Assembly (NCBI GenBank): GCA_905221605.1
Contig: CAJNDS010002723.1
Location: forward strand, 140,001-202,000
Length of the DNA stretch: 62,000 nt
Direction of reading: 5' to 3'
Source: Symbiodinium natans
Lineage: Eukaryota > Sar > Dinophyceae > Suessiales > Symbiodiniaceae
Positions 11,296-22,900 of the stretch are shown here, one piece after another. The notes beneath the pieces are model-generated. The model had not been told where the DNA came from, ran no database searches, and worked only from the letters and a program-made list of their open reading frames with translations. The position numbers and the translations under genes are program-made. Each line of letters starts with the position of its first letter. The stretch's first letter is position 1.

Positions 11296-11542
11296 GGCTG
11301 CGTGCAGGCGCTGCTTGATCGACCCGACCTACGCAGAAGAGCGCCATGCAAGATGCACGGAGGAATTGCCGCTGGACTTTGCGTCCAATAGGCTTGCACA
11401 ATTTCAAAAGCGGGAGATTCAAAACCATTCGTAGGTTTTGAAAAAAGTTTGCAAAGGGGCCCACCCCGGCCCCCCCTTTGCAAATGCATTGCTCACATGC
11501 TCACATGATGGATGTCAAAAAGGCTCATATGAATTCACAAAA

Positions 11543-11546
<4 letters not shown>

Positions 11547-11576
<30 letters not shown>
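11547..11576. repeat. Homopolymer of 30 G
   Basis: Thirty consecutive G. Assembly length is unreliable here. Shorter G-runs of similar kind occur at about 600, 10040 and beside the assembly gap at 30766-30781. Confidence 0.9.
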
Positions 11577-11577
<1 letters not shown>

Positions 11578-11744
11578 AGGTTGGGGGAAATATGACGCGT
11601 GATTCACGCTACGTGAAGATGCACATGACATGGCCAAACGAAACACAAACCAGAACATGGATCAAGGATGAGAATGGTATAAGCGGAATTTGCACCCAAA
11701 AGCACCGATCAAGAATTTAAAATCCAAGATCACGGTCGTTGGTT

Positions 11745-12115
11745 TTTGTGGGCATTGGTGGGTGTATTGGGTGCATTGGTGGGTGTTTGGGTGGTTACAT
11801 TGGTGGGTGCATTGGTGGGTCGGTTGGTTTGTACGTTGGTAGGTGCTTTGGTGGGTGCACTGGTGGGTGCATTGGTGGGTGCGTTGGTGGTTGCATTGGT
11901 GGATGCGTTGGTGGGTGGTTGGTGGGTGCATTGCTCGGTCGGTTGGTTTGTGGGCATTGGTGGGTGCGCTGGTGGGTGCATTTGATACTCGTCAGTGGGT
12001 GCATTGATGGGTTCAAGGATTGGTGGATGTATGGCTGGGTACATTATACATTGGTGAGTGCCTTGGTGGGTGCCTACCTTGGTGTATGCATTGGTCCATA
12101 CATTTGTGCATGCAC
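11745..12115. repeat. Degenerate 12-bp minisatellite (GGTGGGTGCATT type)
   Basis: About 370 bp are built from 4- and 12-bp units around TTGGTGGGTGCA. All G-rich units are on the plus strand. Frames of 60-150 codons exist on both strands (Thr/Pro/His/Gln-rich on minus, Gly/Cys/Val-rich on plus). They only reflect the period and are not called as genes. Confidence 0.9.
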
Positions 12116-14085
12116 TGGCAGAAATCCAAAGGCATTGGAAGAACTTTCAGCCGAATTTGGGAACTTTGCAAGACCTCATCTTTGTTGAAGGGCGACAAGA
12201 TTGGACCCCCAAATCCAATATTTTTCGTTTTCCAAGGCCCCTATAGCATATATTATACATTTCAATCGTTGCTCATCAATTTCCCCGGCCCTCCAAGATG
12301 ACCATTTCGATCCCCAAACAAGGCCTAGGAAATCATCATCTTTAGAGTTGCACCCCCAATATATCCATCACGTTGATCACTTTGATCTTTTCGCCTCAAG
12401 GATCCTCCAAGATACTTAGATCGCTATGAATAAACCACAAAAAACCCCCCAACATTTACTTTTTGAATTTGGTCATCTTGAGGTCTTGACAATCTTGAGG
12501 TCTCCAATCTTTCCAGAATATTTCCAATATTTGCCTCCCATTTCGGTTCAAGATGATCAGACTGGGGGCCAGGCAAAAGCTCTTCGAATTAAGTAGCTGC
12601 TGGGGGTGGAAAAAAGAGCATTCCAGGCTGTTGATCTTCAAAACGTGGCCCGAGGCATGGCTATAGGCCACGCTATATCGGCCACGCTATATAGGCCACG
12701 CTAGGCGCCTTCTCACCAGGTAACACCACCAGCTTGGCGACGGATCGCCCGCGCATGCTGCGCACCAGTACCTGAACAACAGGTGTTGAGTGCCTGAAAC
12801 ATTGGGAAAACATCGGAATTGATCCATGATTGCCTTGAAGGCGCCCTCAGGCACCTCTCCGAAACTGGCCGTGGTCCTCAAGCGCGGGGTGCAGCGCCAC
12901 ACTGTGCCACACTGTGCCACAGGATGCCACACCATGCTAGACTGCTGACGAACTGGGGAACTGGGGGGTGTGGGGTTCAGACTGAGAGACTTCTCTGAGT
13001 CTCCGGCGTGGCCAAGGCTGACTCTCGAGTGGTGGAGGAAAGGCTCAAGGACGCAGCACCTAGCCCGAGCCGCAGCAAGTTCGGTGAACTGGCTTCCACA
13101 TACTTTCTGCATTGCGGACTTGTCGGAGCCGTAGACACGGAGCTTCTGGAGACCTGGCCCATGGAATCGCGAGCAACGCGGTTTTTGCTGAGACTTCCAG
13201 ACAAACTCGTGCCTTGAGACCCACCGAAGGTGTGCCCGCGCCCTTCCAAAGTCCCCAGAATGGCCACGTCAAAACACGTCACAGTCACGTCTCAAGGTCA
13301 CCAAGCTGCAGGAGCAAAGCAATGAGACTGAAGGCCTCGTTTGCTGTCTGAGCCTCCATGGCGGCGGCCTGCAAAACCCGCGGCACAGGGAGAGAGCAAG
13401 AGAGCGAACGAGCCACTAGCGAGCGAGAGACATGGATGGCCAACAAGCGCACACCCGCAGCGAGAAACGAGATGAAGGCCTGGCGAAACCGCGTGGCCTT
13501 AACACTCAGTGCAGATTTGCCCTGACGTCACGGCAACAAACCCACAAGTGTACTGGTTTTAGCTGCACACGGCCAGTTGTCAATTATTCTCGCTCGTATC
13601 CAAGCGTCGGCTCTTGATTTGCTGACAAAAGTTGTGAGAACAGACCTCGCCTAGCACTGAGGCCTCGAGTACATGTTTTTGTCTTGCTGCCAAGCAAACT
13701 TTCAGAACGAGGCCATGAAAGCTAGGGCAGCGCACACGCTGCGGTCTTTCACAACTCGTCTGGGACCACCCCCTCTATCAGCGGCGCAACCCTCCTCGCT
13801 AGAGCTACCTCTGTGATTACTGTATTTTTAAGACGAAAAACTCTACGCTTGAACAGGAAACCCTCTGGGACAACCTTTGTTTTCTCCGTAGACTTTCTTG
13901 TGGGTTCTCTAAACTTGCTTAGATCCTCGATTCCCTGACTGAAGGCAAAACGACAGAAAGGAAAAACTGAACGCGGGCATGACGGGTTTGGGAAGGATTC
14001 GCGTGTTTCAAGTGCAAGTTGCCTGCACGGGCTGATGTTGTTCACAAAGCAAGTTTGCACGGGATCAAGTACATACAGCCGGCAG
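12116..14085. other. No gene recognised
   Basis: The stretch holds short local repeats only: GGCCACGCTATAT three times at 12661-12703 and CACTGTGCCA repeated near 12900. A 141-codon minus frame (12687-13112) includes the sequence SFGEVPEGAFKAIMDQF, which looks protein-like. It matches nothing I know. Confidence 0.5.
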
Positions 14086-14089
14086 GCGG

Positions 14090-15345
14090 GAGGGTGGGTT
14101 TTGCGTGCGTTAGAGGTGCGTCTGGGAGAGTCTTGGATGGGGATGTTTGGCTTAGAGGTGCATCTTGGAGGGAAGTGTTTGGCTTGGAGAGCGGGGTGTT
14201 TGGCTTAGAGGTGCGTCTGGGAGAGTCTTGGATGGGGATGTTTGGCTTGCAGAGCGGCGTGTTTGGCTTAGAGGTGCGTCTGGGAGACTCTTGGATGGGG
14301 AGAGGTGCGTCTTGGAGGGACGTGTTTGGCTTGCAGAGCGGCGTGTTTGGCTTAGAGGTGCGTCTTGGAGAGTCTTGGATGGGGATGTTTGGCTTAGAGG
14401 TGCGTCTTGGAGGGAACTGTTTGGCTTGCAGAGCGGCGTGTTTGGCTTAGAGGTGCGTCTGGGAAAGTTTTGGATGGGGATGTTTGGCTTAGAGGTGCGT
14501 CTTGGAGGGTAGTGTTTGGCTTGGAGAGCGGCGTGTTCGGCGTGGAGGTGCGTCTGGGAGAGTACATGGATGGGGGCTGTTTGGCTTAGAGGTGCGTCTT
14601 GGAGGAAAGTGTTTGGCTTGGAGAGCGGCGTGTTTGGCTTAAAGGTGAGTCTGGGAGAGTCTTGGATGGGGATCTGTGGCTTAGAGGTGCGTCTTGGAGG
14701 GATAGAGGTGCGTCTTGGAGGGATGTGTTTGGCTTGCAAAGCGGCGTGTTTGGCTTAGAGGTGCGTCTTGGATGGGCATGTTTGGGATGAGTTTTGGGTG
14801 GGTTTGGGTGGGTTTTGCGTGCGTTAGAGGTGGGTCTGGGAGAGTCTTGGATGGGGATGCTTGGCTTAGAGGTGCGTCTTGGAAGGAAGTGTTTGGCTTG
14901 GAGAGCGGCGTGTTTGGCTTAAGAGGTGCGTCTGGGAAAGTCTTGGATGGGGATGTTTGGCTTTGAGGTGCGTCTTGGAGGGAAGTGTTTGGCTTGGAGA
15001 GCGGCGTGTTTGGCTTAGAGGTGCGTCTGGGAGAGTCTTGGATGGGGATGTTTGGCTTAGAGGTGCGTCTTGGAGGGGCTTGCAGAGCGGCGTGTTTGGC
15101 TTAGAGGTGCGTCTGGGAAGGTCTTGGATGGGGATGTTTGGCTTAGAGGTGCGGCTTGGAGAGCGGCGTGTTTGGTTTAGAGGTGCGTCTGGGACAGTCA
15201 TGGATGGAGGCTGTTTGTCTTAGAAGTGCGTCTTGGAGGAAAGTGTTTTGGCTTGGAGAGCGGCGTGTTTGGCTTAGAGGTGCGTCTGGGCGGGCCTTGG
15301 AGGGGCGTGTTTGGCTTAGAGGTGCGTCTTGCAGTGCAGGGGTGT
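14090..15345. repeat. Minisatellite of about 1.25 kb built on GGCTTAGAGGTGCGTCT
   Basis: A basic block (TTTGGCTTAGAGGTGCGTCT) alternates with three spacers: GGGAGAGTCTTGGATGGGGATG, TGGAGGGAAGTG and TGGCTTGGAGAGCGGCGTG. The alternation gives a higher-order period of roughly 90-100 bp with many variants. The plus strand is G-rich throughout. Open frames of up to 195 codons on either strand follow the repeats (LEVRLG on plus) and I do not regard them as genes. A diverged flank carries the GGGTGGGTTTTGCGTGCGTTAGAGG module twice (near 14090 and 14810), so an inner part of the array may have been duplicated as a block. Confidence 0.9.
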
Positions 15346-15969
15346 GGTTGGGGCGGTGCCATAAGCAAATGGAATGGGCAGGTGTTTAAGATCCCACTCT
15401 TATCCGTAACAAGTCGTACTCCCGGTCTTGGTGACATACGACAAACCCAAAGACCTTAGAAGCCAAGGATCCCGTCCGTGTCTGGACAACAAAAAACCCA
15501 ACCACCCTAGAAACCCTAGTTATGGCCGCCCCTTTGTGGGAGGGCCACAGACAAGGGTTTCTGTTTATGGCTATAAACTTAAGGACAGCTGTTGAAGCAA
15601 GCTTGCACGGGGATGCACATGATATAAGGTAATCGAAGGAAAATATATAAAGAGATCATCATATCAGAAGATAATACCATAATTATCTACTGAGATGCCT
15701 AACTCAGTGTCATGATCCCAACATGACAAAGTCACAGAACAGAAACCATAATACAATACCCCCTTCCTGCCGCCTCAGTACCCTTGCCGAGGCGGCCTCG
15801 CGTTTGCGATAAAATTAACATAACAATATAAGAAAATAACAATGTAGCAATATACCAATTTACTGCTATTCTAGCTTATCACAATTAACAAAGTAGTCGC
15901 CAACATTCTTGATATTTCATCACAAACAAAAAAGTGTAGTAGGTTAACAGTAGAAAACAGATAATCTTT

Positions 15970-16085
15970 CCTTCCTGCCTGCCTTGTTTCTTTCCACCCT
16001 TCCTTCCCTCCCTCCTTCCTGCCTTCCGCCTTCCTGCCTTCCTTCCTTCCTGCCTTCCTGACTTCCTTCCTGCCTTCCTCTGCTA
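15970..16085. repeat. Pyrimidine-rich CTTCCTGC tract
   Basis: Repeats of CTTC, CTTCCTGC and TTCCTGCC, almost purely C/T with isolated G. It resembles a decayed (TTCC)n microsatellite. Confidence 0.85.
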
Positions 16086-16137
16086 CTTTCCATGGTCGCT
16101 GGCCTAAACAAAAAGGAGGATTTTATAGCAAAACATC

Positions 16138-16300
16138 AAAGGCTTGCCAATGAAAATCCGAAGACAATAGAGGTTTCCCGTTGAAGATCATAGGGAAATG
16201 AAGGCTTTCCTATCAAAAAAAGCGAATATGAACATATCAAGAGAAAAGAGGCTTTCCTGCTAAAATATAGAAAAACAAGGCTTTCCCACTAAGATATACG
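16138..16300. repeat. Degenerate repeat with AGGCTTTCC core
   Basis: AGGCTTGCC, AGGTTTCCC, AGGCTTTCC, AGGCTTTCC and AGGCTTTCC occur at about 16140, 16172, 16202, 16249 and 16279. Each is followed within a few bases by an A-rich run. Spacing is 30-47 bp. Confidence 0.55.
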
Positions 16301-17399
16301 TAGAGATTAGCTTACGGGACAGGAGCCAAAACCCCGAAGAAGATCTCAAAGCGAAAACAAAAAACAAGAATTCCCAAAACAAGTACCTCTCTTGCAAAAA
16401 GTGAGCCTACATACACGCAAAAGGGACAGCGAGGCCCGGCAGGTGATTTAGAGGCGCCACACGAAAGATTCTTGCGACACCCGGAAGGCTTGAATTTAGG
16501 AGCCCACTTTGCAGGTCCAGCGTCCTGAACAGCCAGGCAAACTTGACTTTATGGAGGGGGCCGTAATAAACAAGTATGGAACATTCTCCGCGGCCTCCGG
16601 CCGAGAGGCGTCTACAACAAGCAAGGATCTGGTCTCCTTCCCCACTTGCTGGTGAAAAGCTTCAGGTTTACGAGCCCTTTTTTCCTCGACCCGTGATCAC
16701 TTTCCATAGCTGCAACCCGACAGTGCAGACCGGCAGTAGTGGCCAGTCGACATATGTGGCTTGAGCCGGGGCGCGCAAGCGTTTACAATTACAACACAAA
16801 TCCCTCTCGAGACATAATATAGACTGTTCTCGCAGCGGCGTAGCAACACCACCGGCACATCAATTGAGCAGTTGCGGAGGTGGAAGTTTCAGCAGCGCAG
16901 AAAGCGCACAATCAAACACACACACACACAAACAAACAAACAAACATTTTGACTTTGACGCTTTGCGTAGTCTGTGCTACAGTGAGCATAGCCCAGCATT
17001 CGCGTGACCATGTCACAACAGAGGTGAACAACAAACAAACAGACAAACAAACTGCGAAATTGCGAGGTAGCCAAAGTCTACACAAACAACCCTAAAGTGA
17101 TCGTGCAACTCCAGCCAACCTCAACTCCTTGAACAGCAAAATTCCTAACTACCTCGGCCTTTCTGCTGCAGGTGGGCAAAGTTGCTTGAGCCAGATGCTG
17201 TGGCAAAGTCTCTGTCTGAACTCTATGAAGGAAAAGTGCTCATATCTTCACACAAACAAACCAAAAAAACAAACAAACAAAAAACAACAGCGTAACAACA
17301 CTGCTTGAACCGCCATATGCGACTCGCACGATGGCCTTATAACTCCGCGCCAGCATGGACAGCGAGAGTTAGCGAGTGCGTTCCTGCCCTGATGCCACA

Positions 17400-17573
17400 C
17401 TGCAGACATCTGCAGACTGAGACAGGAGCCATGAAGCTGTAGGGATCTTCCGGGCGCTCGCGGAGAAGAAGCTCGAAAAGCCCGTGCATGAACTGCAGGC
17501 CAGAACGAAGGCCAGTGCCGGCCACAAGAAAGTCACAAACGCAGCTCACCTCGTGCAATCGGTGCGTGTCCAA
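17400..17573 (-). CDS. Possible RIIa/DPY-30-like dimerisation exon
   Basis: The minus frame contains GLRSGLQFMHGLFELLLRER followed by PEDPYSFMA. The 'l..gL..l...RPeDP..Fma' pattern is that of the RIIa and DPY-30 docking/dimerisation helices, in which two amphipathic helices are joined by R-P-x-D-P. In those families the domain dimerises and binds an anchoring helix. Flagellar radial-spoke and kinase-anchoring proteins carry it. The frame runs 78 codons from 17573 to 17337, but only this central part is domain-like. Neighbouring exons were not found. Confidence 0.4.
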
Positions 17574-17579
17574 GTAGGC

Positions 17580-19206
17580 CCTTGCATCCGCTTCCGCGTC
17601 TCTCTTCTTAACCTGGCCGATTCAACTGGGGTCAGAAATTCTGTTCTGTTGTTTGGACAGGCTTCCTGGAGGTTCCCTCAAAATTGGATTTTGAAAGAAG
17701 GCCTCTCAGCCTCTCATTTCTCTGGATTTGAAGGAGGGGGGAACCCGTGTTTTCTCTGCATTGTAGTCGGAAAAACCTTATATCTTGATCCGCTCTATGC
17801 TGCTCTAGTACAACAGGAAAACCTGCATTCCCTCTGAAATTTTCCCTCTACATTGAAAAGGATAACTTGTAGTCTAGCTCCTCTGTATGGAGGACCTGTG
17901 TTTTTTCTGCACTTGAACATGTAAACCTGTACTTTCTCGATGGTTTAGTATGAAAGCGAACCAATGGTTACATAACATAGATGCGGTGCACCTTGATTCT
18001 TGTTTCGTCGGTTTGCTTGGGCCCGATAAGAAATCCAACTTCCACAATAACGTTGAAGAGCAACTTCTGTTGCCTACATCCTAATTAGTATGTTAGGACA
18101 GCTGACGGACCGAGTGACGGTCAAAGGCTCTAAACGAAACACCCCTCTTGAACACGATCCAAAAAGCCATCGCAAGAAATAGAGAAACGTATCGCGTCAC
18201 CTGCTCTCTCCACTCCGCATCCAATCCCCAATCCCCTTATCCCTTCTCGTTTCCCTCCATTTCCCTCCATTTCTCTCCATTTCCCTCCATTTCTCTCCAT
18301 TTCTCTCGGTTCAGCTCCGAGCTGGAACCACGTCGGCTTCCCGGCGACCTAGGCCGAGTCGCAGAGACGGCTGAGACGGCTGAGACGGAGACGCTGCGCA
18401 CAGAACAACCCCCCGCGGTAGCGATTAAGCGTAGGCGACGAGCTCAAGGTGGGTGAGGTCTTCGGCCTGAGCAGAAAAAGAATGCAAAAAACCATCTACG
18501 GTCTCAAAGTATCCAAAAACGTTGCGGCCCACTACACTCACTACACAGTGTGTGGGACAGTGTGTCGGGGGGTGCCTTGGGCCTCCCTCCGCGCAAATCT
18601 GGAAGGTGACGCTCATGGATCGCCTCGCGAAAATGAGAGAGTGCTTTTTTGTTTCTCAGTGCTCTCTCTGCCGAGAGGCGGAGAATATGAATGTATATGA
18701 ATGTAAGTGTGCCTTTAAAAGTGTGCCTTTCCCCTTGTGGCAAGTCTTGGTGCCCGGCCCATCCTTGCCTTCCAATGGCAATCGACACAGGCCTAGGCCG
18801 TTCTCTGGGTGTGTGTCATTACAGTATATTGCAGTCACTACGGTGTTCAATGGCATTCACCAGAGGGTCCCCGGCCGTTCTCTCCTGACGTCAATGCGAT
18901 GTGTGACGAAGACTTCCTGAGTGCGAGTGTGCGTTTTGTCCTCTATTGGTTCCTTATTTGGTTCCGACAGTTCCCTCCTTTCCCATGCTTGGCATCAGGC
19001 CCAAGAAGCCCAAGCACATCTATGCGCAAGGGCCAAGGCCCAGGCGGCAACCTGCTCCCGAGCCAAGCTTTGCAAAATCCCAGCTCTGCTCATCTCAGCT
19101 CCATTCCGAACCGCCTGAATGGAGCAGAACATGGCAAGGGACTCTGGCGGCGGGTCGGGCCCGAGCGCACCGAAAGAATGCTGCCTTACCAAGTCGTGCA
19201 GCAAAA

Positions 19207-19248
<42 letters not shown>

Positions 19249-19770
19249 CAAACAGAGAAACAAGGAGCTGGGGGGCCCGGGGGGGGGGGGCCTTCAGGCA
19301 AGCCCAGGTAGTCGAGGATCGTCAGTTCCATTTAAGCTCCGGCGGCCCTGGCCTGCCAATTTAGAACTGGGAGCGAAAGAGAGAGGACAACAAAAAAACA
19401 AACACATCACTCTCCACGTGACTTTGTCGAGTGCTCAGGGTCTGGCAAGTGGACCACAGGAGCCGCCGGAACGCAAGGAGCCACAGTTCTCAAAATATGC
19501 TCTTGTGTAATCCAAAAGCTTTAGCTCAGAGATTGTTAGAGCCTCCATGTCAGCTCGTAGCACTGAAAGCACCTAACAATGCTCAGTGGCTGAAGTACCT
19601 GATTCATAGGTCTTATGCGAGGAGGCGGCGGGAAGCTATCCCCTTACAGATCAGGCTGGCCCAAAGGAAAATTCACCAGTACGGTTTTGTGTCCTCGGCC
19701 CATGCGCCTTCAGCGCGTCCTTGGGGCCGAAAAACTGCATACAAACAAGCATTTCACGGCTTTGTTCGAG
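17580..19770. other. No gene recognised; two microsatellites
   Basis: Includes a TTCCCTCCAT repeat (18252-18310) and (GA)18 at 19211-19246. The longest plus frame (18809-19510, 233 codons) crosses the GA tract and a G-run. I see no domain in it. Confidence 0.55.
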
Positions 19771-19774
19771 CAGA

Positions 19775-19969
19775 TCATGGGCACAGTGACCACCCACAAT
19801 ACCTGCAAGAAGATGCCTCATAGTTGTTGAGAAAGTTGCAAAGAGGACAGTTATGCAGCCGAATTGATGTTGGACCCTCTTTGAGTGCAGCCTCATATGG
19901 TCGACCCTGCTTCTTGCAATTGAGAGCAACGTACATCCGGATACTTAAACTTTTAAGGGGGCCCGGCAC
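19775..19969 (-). CDS. Possible zinc-finger exon (RanBP2-like)
   Basis: The minus frame reads NCPLCNFLNNYEASSCRYCG. The spacing C-x2-C-x10-C-x2-C with Asn after the second Cys resembles a RanBP2/NZF-type zinc ribbon, although the usual Trp before the first Cys is absent. These fingers bind RNA or ubiquitin. The frame covers 64 codons with no other domain. No adjoining exon was identified. Confidence 0.4.
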   Translation of the reverse strand: MPGPLKSLSIRMYVALNCKKQGRPYEAALKEGPTSIRLHNCPLCNFLNNYEASSCRYCGWSLCP

Positions 19970-22900
19970 ACTCTGGCACGATATGATTGTCTAGGTTCCT
20001 TTACCTCTGAAGTCTGGGAGTGGTTCACAGCTACGCTACCTTAGAGTATTTCAGAGGTTCGGTTCACAGCTTGCGGGTGAGAGCAAAAAGCATGCGCGCG
20101 CCGCGGGAGCAAACAGTTTTTGAGTCTCGGATACAGTCTGCAGCGGTCACTCACACATCACACACAAACATATGAGGTACAGTCAGTCACCGCTCGCGAT
20201 CTTGCGCTTTCTCTGCCGGTGTGAACGTGGCTGGGACAGCCAAGCATTGAATGAGGCGCCAAGGAGCCAGCAAAAAACGGGAACTCTTACGAGATACCTG
20301 CTTCCTGAATTGCTCCACTGCTCTAGTCTAGTCTCCCTCCCTCTCTCTCAAGCTTACTCTCTCAGACTTCAGTGCACATGACCTATAGTACTCTAGAAGC
20401 TCCGTGGCACCTCGAGGATCCTGAGGAAACTCCCCAAGAAGCACTCGGGACTCAGCATATCCACTTAGTCACTCTTTCACAACCTCGCAGCAAGCATACG
20501 AGAATACAAAAGTTTCTCCAATACTAAAGTGCGCCTCGGCTTCCTGCCGAGAAGCGTTTGGAGCAAGCAGACCCGGGTCGGGCCTCTTTCCCCCTCACCC
20601 AACCCTTCCCCCGCAAAATTTTGTGGCGGACGCCGCCCACCCTCCCCCCACCCCCGCAAAACACCCTTGGCCCTTGACCCCTTTAGCCTCCCTACCTGGA
20701 CCCTTCCTCCCGGGTTTTTGCTCCTTCCCTGTCCTGGGGCCGGCCCGGTTGCCCGGTTGCGGAGGCGGCGCGCGCAAGCGTGTACAATTACTAAAGCTGT
20801 GCCATCGACGGGTGTCGAAGATTGTCGAAGCTGGATTAGCTGGTCCGCACCGGTCCCTCCGTCTGACAGAGAGGTTAATCTTGAAAGTCCTCGGAATTCC
20901 TCCATGCAGGAGAACCCTGAGCCTCCCATCAAGCACTTCAAATTCGATGTGGCTGAAGCCCGGCGTCAAGTACGTTGCAAGGTCAGACAGCATTCTGGCA
21001 ATATGCTGCAATCGAAAAATGCTGAAATATCATTGGCGCTGCTCGGGCTCATTCTCAATACAGTTGCTTCCATGATCTTCCAAGCTTCTGCCGTCTCCGC
21101 ATCATCAAACCGAGGCCTTCAAGCCGATTCAACGCCACGCTGAGCTTCAGCCGAGACATGGGGGGGGCACCGCTTGAGCACTTCGATGCCAACTAGTAAC
21201 TTGAGGGCCCTTGAGGGATCCCAGCATGAATGGGGCCAAAGCCCACAATGCCGCACAAAGCCCGTCACGGAGCCTATCCAATCCAGAGCGCACGCAGAAA
21301 AAGTAAAAGAGCACACAACTCGCTTCGCACACCTTGCTTCGCCTTTAAGACTTCGAAAGCAAGGGCGCTTGCAGGGGCGCTTTGAAGCATTTTCGAGCGA
21401 GACTGCACCGATCTCTGAGAGCTGAAAAAGGCTTCATTGACAAGAGGCTTCCATGTGACTGAAGAGGCACAGATGCAGTCCCAAGGTATCGTGGTGCATT
21501 GTTGCCCAACGTTGCCCATATACATAGGAGTGTGCCAAGTGTGCCAAGTGTGCAGGTACGGCAAAGGTGTTTGCACTGCACTCTAAACTCGCTGCTGGGG
21601 GAGAATGCACCCCATATCGCGCCCGGGTCGCCCGGGTCACTTCTGAAGTTCAACATTCAAGCGGCGCCCCCGCGTAGAAACACAGGCTTACGCACCACAC
21701 ACCTCGAATTTGCTAAAGGCTGAATACAGTCTTCAGAACGTACCCTGGTGTACACCAATTTATGAAGGAGCTCTCTAGGAGCTCTCTACACACACACGAG
21801 AACTCGCCGCTTCGCCGCTTCGAGGCAACTGTGTCCTCTGGGGCTCCCCCAGCAGCTTTGCCGTTGGAGAGCTCAACTCTCCCAGCATTGGCCGTAGACG
21901 GTCAGCTTGCAAATCTTCGCTTCGGCCCATATGCAATCCCATATGCAATCCCCATATGCAATGTCCCCCAAACTCCTCTACGATCTGTTCCAGTCTTGCG
22001 CAAGGGACGACTTGCAAGCTGAAAACTGCAAGTGCGGCCCATCATCCCGAAAGGTCAGAGATGTAAGCTCCTGAAGAGAGCACCAGCATCGAAGGCCCGC
22101 AGGATCGAAGCATCAGTGCACTCGACAGATGACAGCACCAAACCTGAAGTACATACCGGCACATTCTTGACCAAGTTAAGGGTAGATCAAATGCTGTGGC
22201 TTGTAGTACGGCGTCAACCGCTGTCCTGGGTGTGGTACAAAGTCACTCTCATCACTGATGGCTGCCTGTCAACGCTGATTGTGCCCATGCTGCTCATGTT
22301 TCACGTTCTCAGACGTTCTCAGACGTTCTCAGACGTTCTCAAACGTTCTCAAACGTTTTCACGGTTTCACCAAGTGTTGGGCCTCAGGATGCGGTACAAA
22401 GTCGCTCGAAGCGTCACTCGCAGTGTCGACCTCAGAACAAACACGAGCAAATCCAGGTGGCAAAGCACCCTTTTCAAGGGGCCATTCGGAAAATTCGCAC
22501 AATGCCACTCCAGGGCCAGCACCTCCACTTCCGCGCCTAAACTTCAACCAAAACATGAGCTGTAAAATTGTTTGCATTTGGCTACTATGTTGAGAAACTG
22601 TACACTGTGGCAGGAAGAAGGCGGTGAACATTCTGGGTTCTGGGAGTTCTGGGTTGTCGGCTCTCCGTCGCCTCGCCCAAGCCTTGCATGCCGGCAGGTG
22701 GTGTTCTCGCGACTGTGGCAAAGTGGGTAGCACAGGTTCCCAGTCTCAGCCCAAAGCAAGAAGGGTTCGTTGAAACAGCTGTGGAGCCTGCACGGAAGCA
22801 GCGAACTATAACATGAGCAGCGGTGCAAGCAGTGAACATGGTGTGGGCATAGGCGCCAACGGAATGCTGACACCACGCTAGAGCGGTTGAGTTCGGCTTG

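Larger units (their letters stand above)
5380..11300 (-). other. Probable multi-exon WD40-repeat gene locus
   Basis: Short minus-strand frames, each ending in a WD40 signature (R/K-L-W-D or S-L-W-R), lie one after another: about 10.87, 10.46, 8.76, 7.06 and 6.70 kb. Weaker candidates are at 7.80 kb (VDCSGRRALSG, the strand before the WD turn) and 5.46 kb (DFSGNSA then WLWTGDL). They share strand and order and are separated by 0.3-1.7 kb of non-coding DNA. That pattern fits one gene with about one WD blade per exon. A ubiquitin-like exon at 11.0-11.3 kb could be its first exon. Exon borders were not fixed; dinoflagellate introns often use GC or GA donors. Some repeats look altered, so a decayed paralogue is possible. 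Confidence 0.5.
15400..17330. other. AT-rich stretch with simple repeats, no gene recognised
   Basis: Contains a CTTC/CCTGC-rich pyrimidine tract (15970-16085), a degenerate AGGCTTTCC repeat (16138-16300), CA and CAAA tracts (16915-16950, 17030-17055, 17255-17285) and low-complexity AT-rich DNA at 15600-15960. No frame longer than about 70 codons looks real. Confidence 0.6.

Noticed and set aside
11662-12188. Thr/Pro/His/Gln-rich and Gly/Cys-rich frames
   Set aside because: Direct translation of a 12-bp minisatellite; no start context or flanking coding signal.
14019-15389. Long open frames (up to 195 codons) in the 14-15 kb repeat
   Set aside because: They exist on both strands and mirror the repeat units; no normal protein composition.
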